Source of the DNA: Cheilinus undulatus
Lineage: Eukaryota; Chordata; Actinopteri; Labriformes; Labridae
Assembly: GCF_018320785.1 (NCBI RefSeq)
Contig: NC_054872.1
Location: forward strand, 22,836,769 to 22,900,768
DNA length: 64,000 nt
Direction of reading: 5' to 3'
Part shown: positions 63,601 to 64,000 of the stretch, piece after piece
Numbering within the stretch: the first letter of the stretch is position 1
How the letters are laid out: each line of letters begins with the position of its first letter
Notes under the pieces: model-generated
Seen by the model: only the letters and a program-made list of their open reading frames with translations
Told to the model about the DNA's origin: nothing
Database searches by the model: none
Position numbers and translations under genes: made by a program

Positions 63601-64000
63601 TCACACTCCAAGTTTTTTTCAAAGCCTCTGCCTTTTCTCAAACGTGTCCTATTGAAGCTTTCCCAGATGGATGTGGAACACATCCATCTGGTATGTCAGG
63701 TTAGCTGTGCCCTGGTTTCAACAAGAACAGCGGTCCAGGTCGGAGTAAACTGCAACGGTCCTACAGCGACATCCAAGCTAACAGCTAACGCCAGACAGCA
63801 CGGGACAAGCCCACTGCCATGATTGGAAAGCAATGCTGAAACATACTGGGAGTAGAGCAAGAACATTTTTTTCTGTCACAGAAAGCTTTCAGTGTCGCTC
63901 TCTGCGTTTGTTTGGTCATTAGCTGGGACACAACAACTCATCAGCTGTTTACAACAACTTACCCTTTCCATATAACTATCACATAATCATGCCAAAGCGG

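Noticed and set aside
1-64000. CRISPR arrays, operons, tRNA or rRNA genes, prophage-like modules
   Set aside because: None seen; the window is vertebrate genomic DNA with introns and eukaryotic transposons.

Overview
This is a vertebrate, almost certainly teleost, genomic segment. It has small exons with GT-AG introns, dense fish-type DNA transposons (hAT, Tc1/mariner and Harbinger-like), LINE debris and many microsatellites. There is no prokaryotic organisation, CRISPR array or rRNA, and I saw no tRNA. Gene identities come from translating exons and comparing with vertebrate families remembered without a database search; every splice junction quoted was checked for phase.

Layout. (1) 1-4780, plus strand: the 3' half of a collectin-10 gene (colec10): last collagen exon, neck and C-type lectin domain. 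(2) 5985-13593, minus strand: a complete nine-exon dscc1 gene, encoding the cohesion/RFC-associated subunit. (3) 14106-30108, plus strand: a complete seven-exon mrpl13 gene, sharing a 512-bp divergent promoter interval with dscc1. (4) 33791-60004 and beyond, minus strand: the 3' part of a FACIT collagen, assigned to col14a1. It comprises the end of COL2, NC2, COL1, the GYC-x4-C motif and two alternative terminal exons giving a short or a long NC1 tail. The 5' exons lie beyond 64000.

The four genes all belong to the block that in human lies on 8q24 (COLEC10 - DSCC1 - DEPTOR - COL14A1 - MRPL13). Here mrpl13 and col14a1 are inverted relative to dscc1, so mrpl13 is head-to-head with dscc1 while mrpl13 and col14a1 stay tail-to-tail. 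The genes do not form a pathway; they are a syntenic group (innate lectin, replication/cohesion, mitochondrial ribosome, extracellular matrix).

Introns and intergenic DNA are mosaics of transposons. The clearest have target-site duplications: a 688-bp Harbinger-like MITE inside a LINE, two hAT MITEs with perfect 8-bp duplications in mrpl13 intron 1, and a 322-bp MITE nested inside another hAT element in col14a1. A long-TIR element of about 1.9 kb also lies in col14a1. The most interesting points are the alternative NC1 exons, the collectin lectin domain that has lost its calcium/sugar-binding motifs, an L2-like tail that appears to supply the colec10 poly(A) signal, and an NRF1/E-box promoter with a short coding exon at about 63.5 kb. 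I found no convincing evidence of a wholly new biological system.
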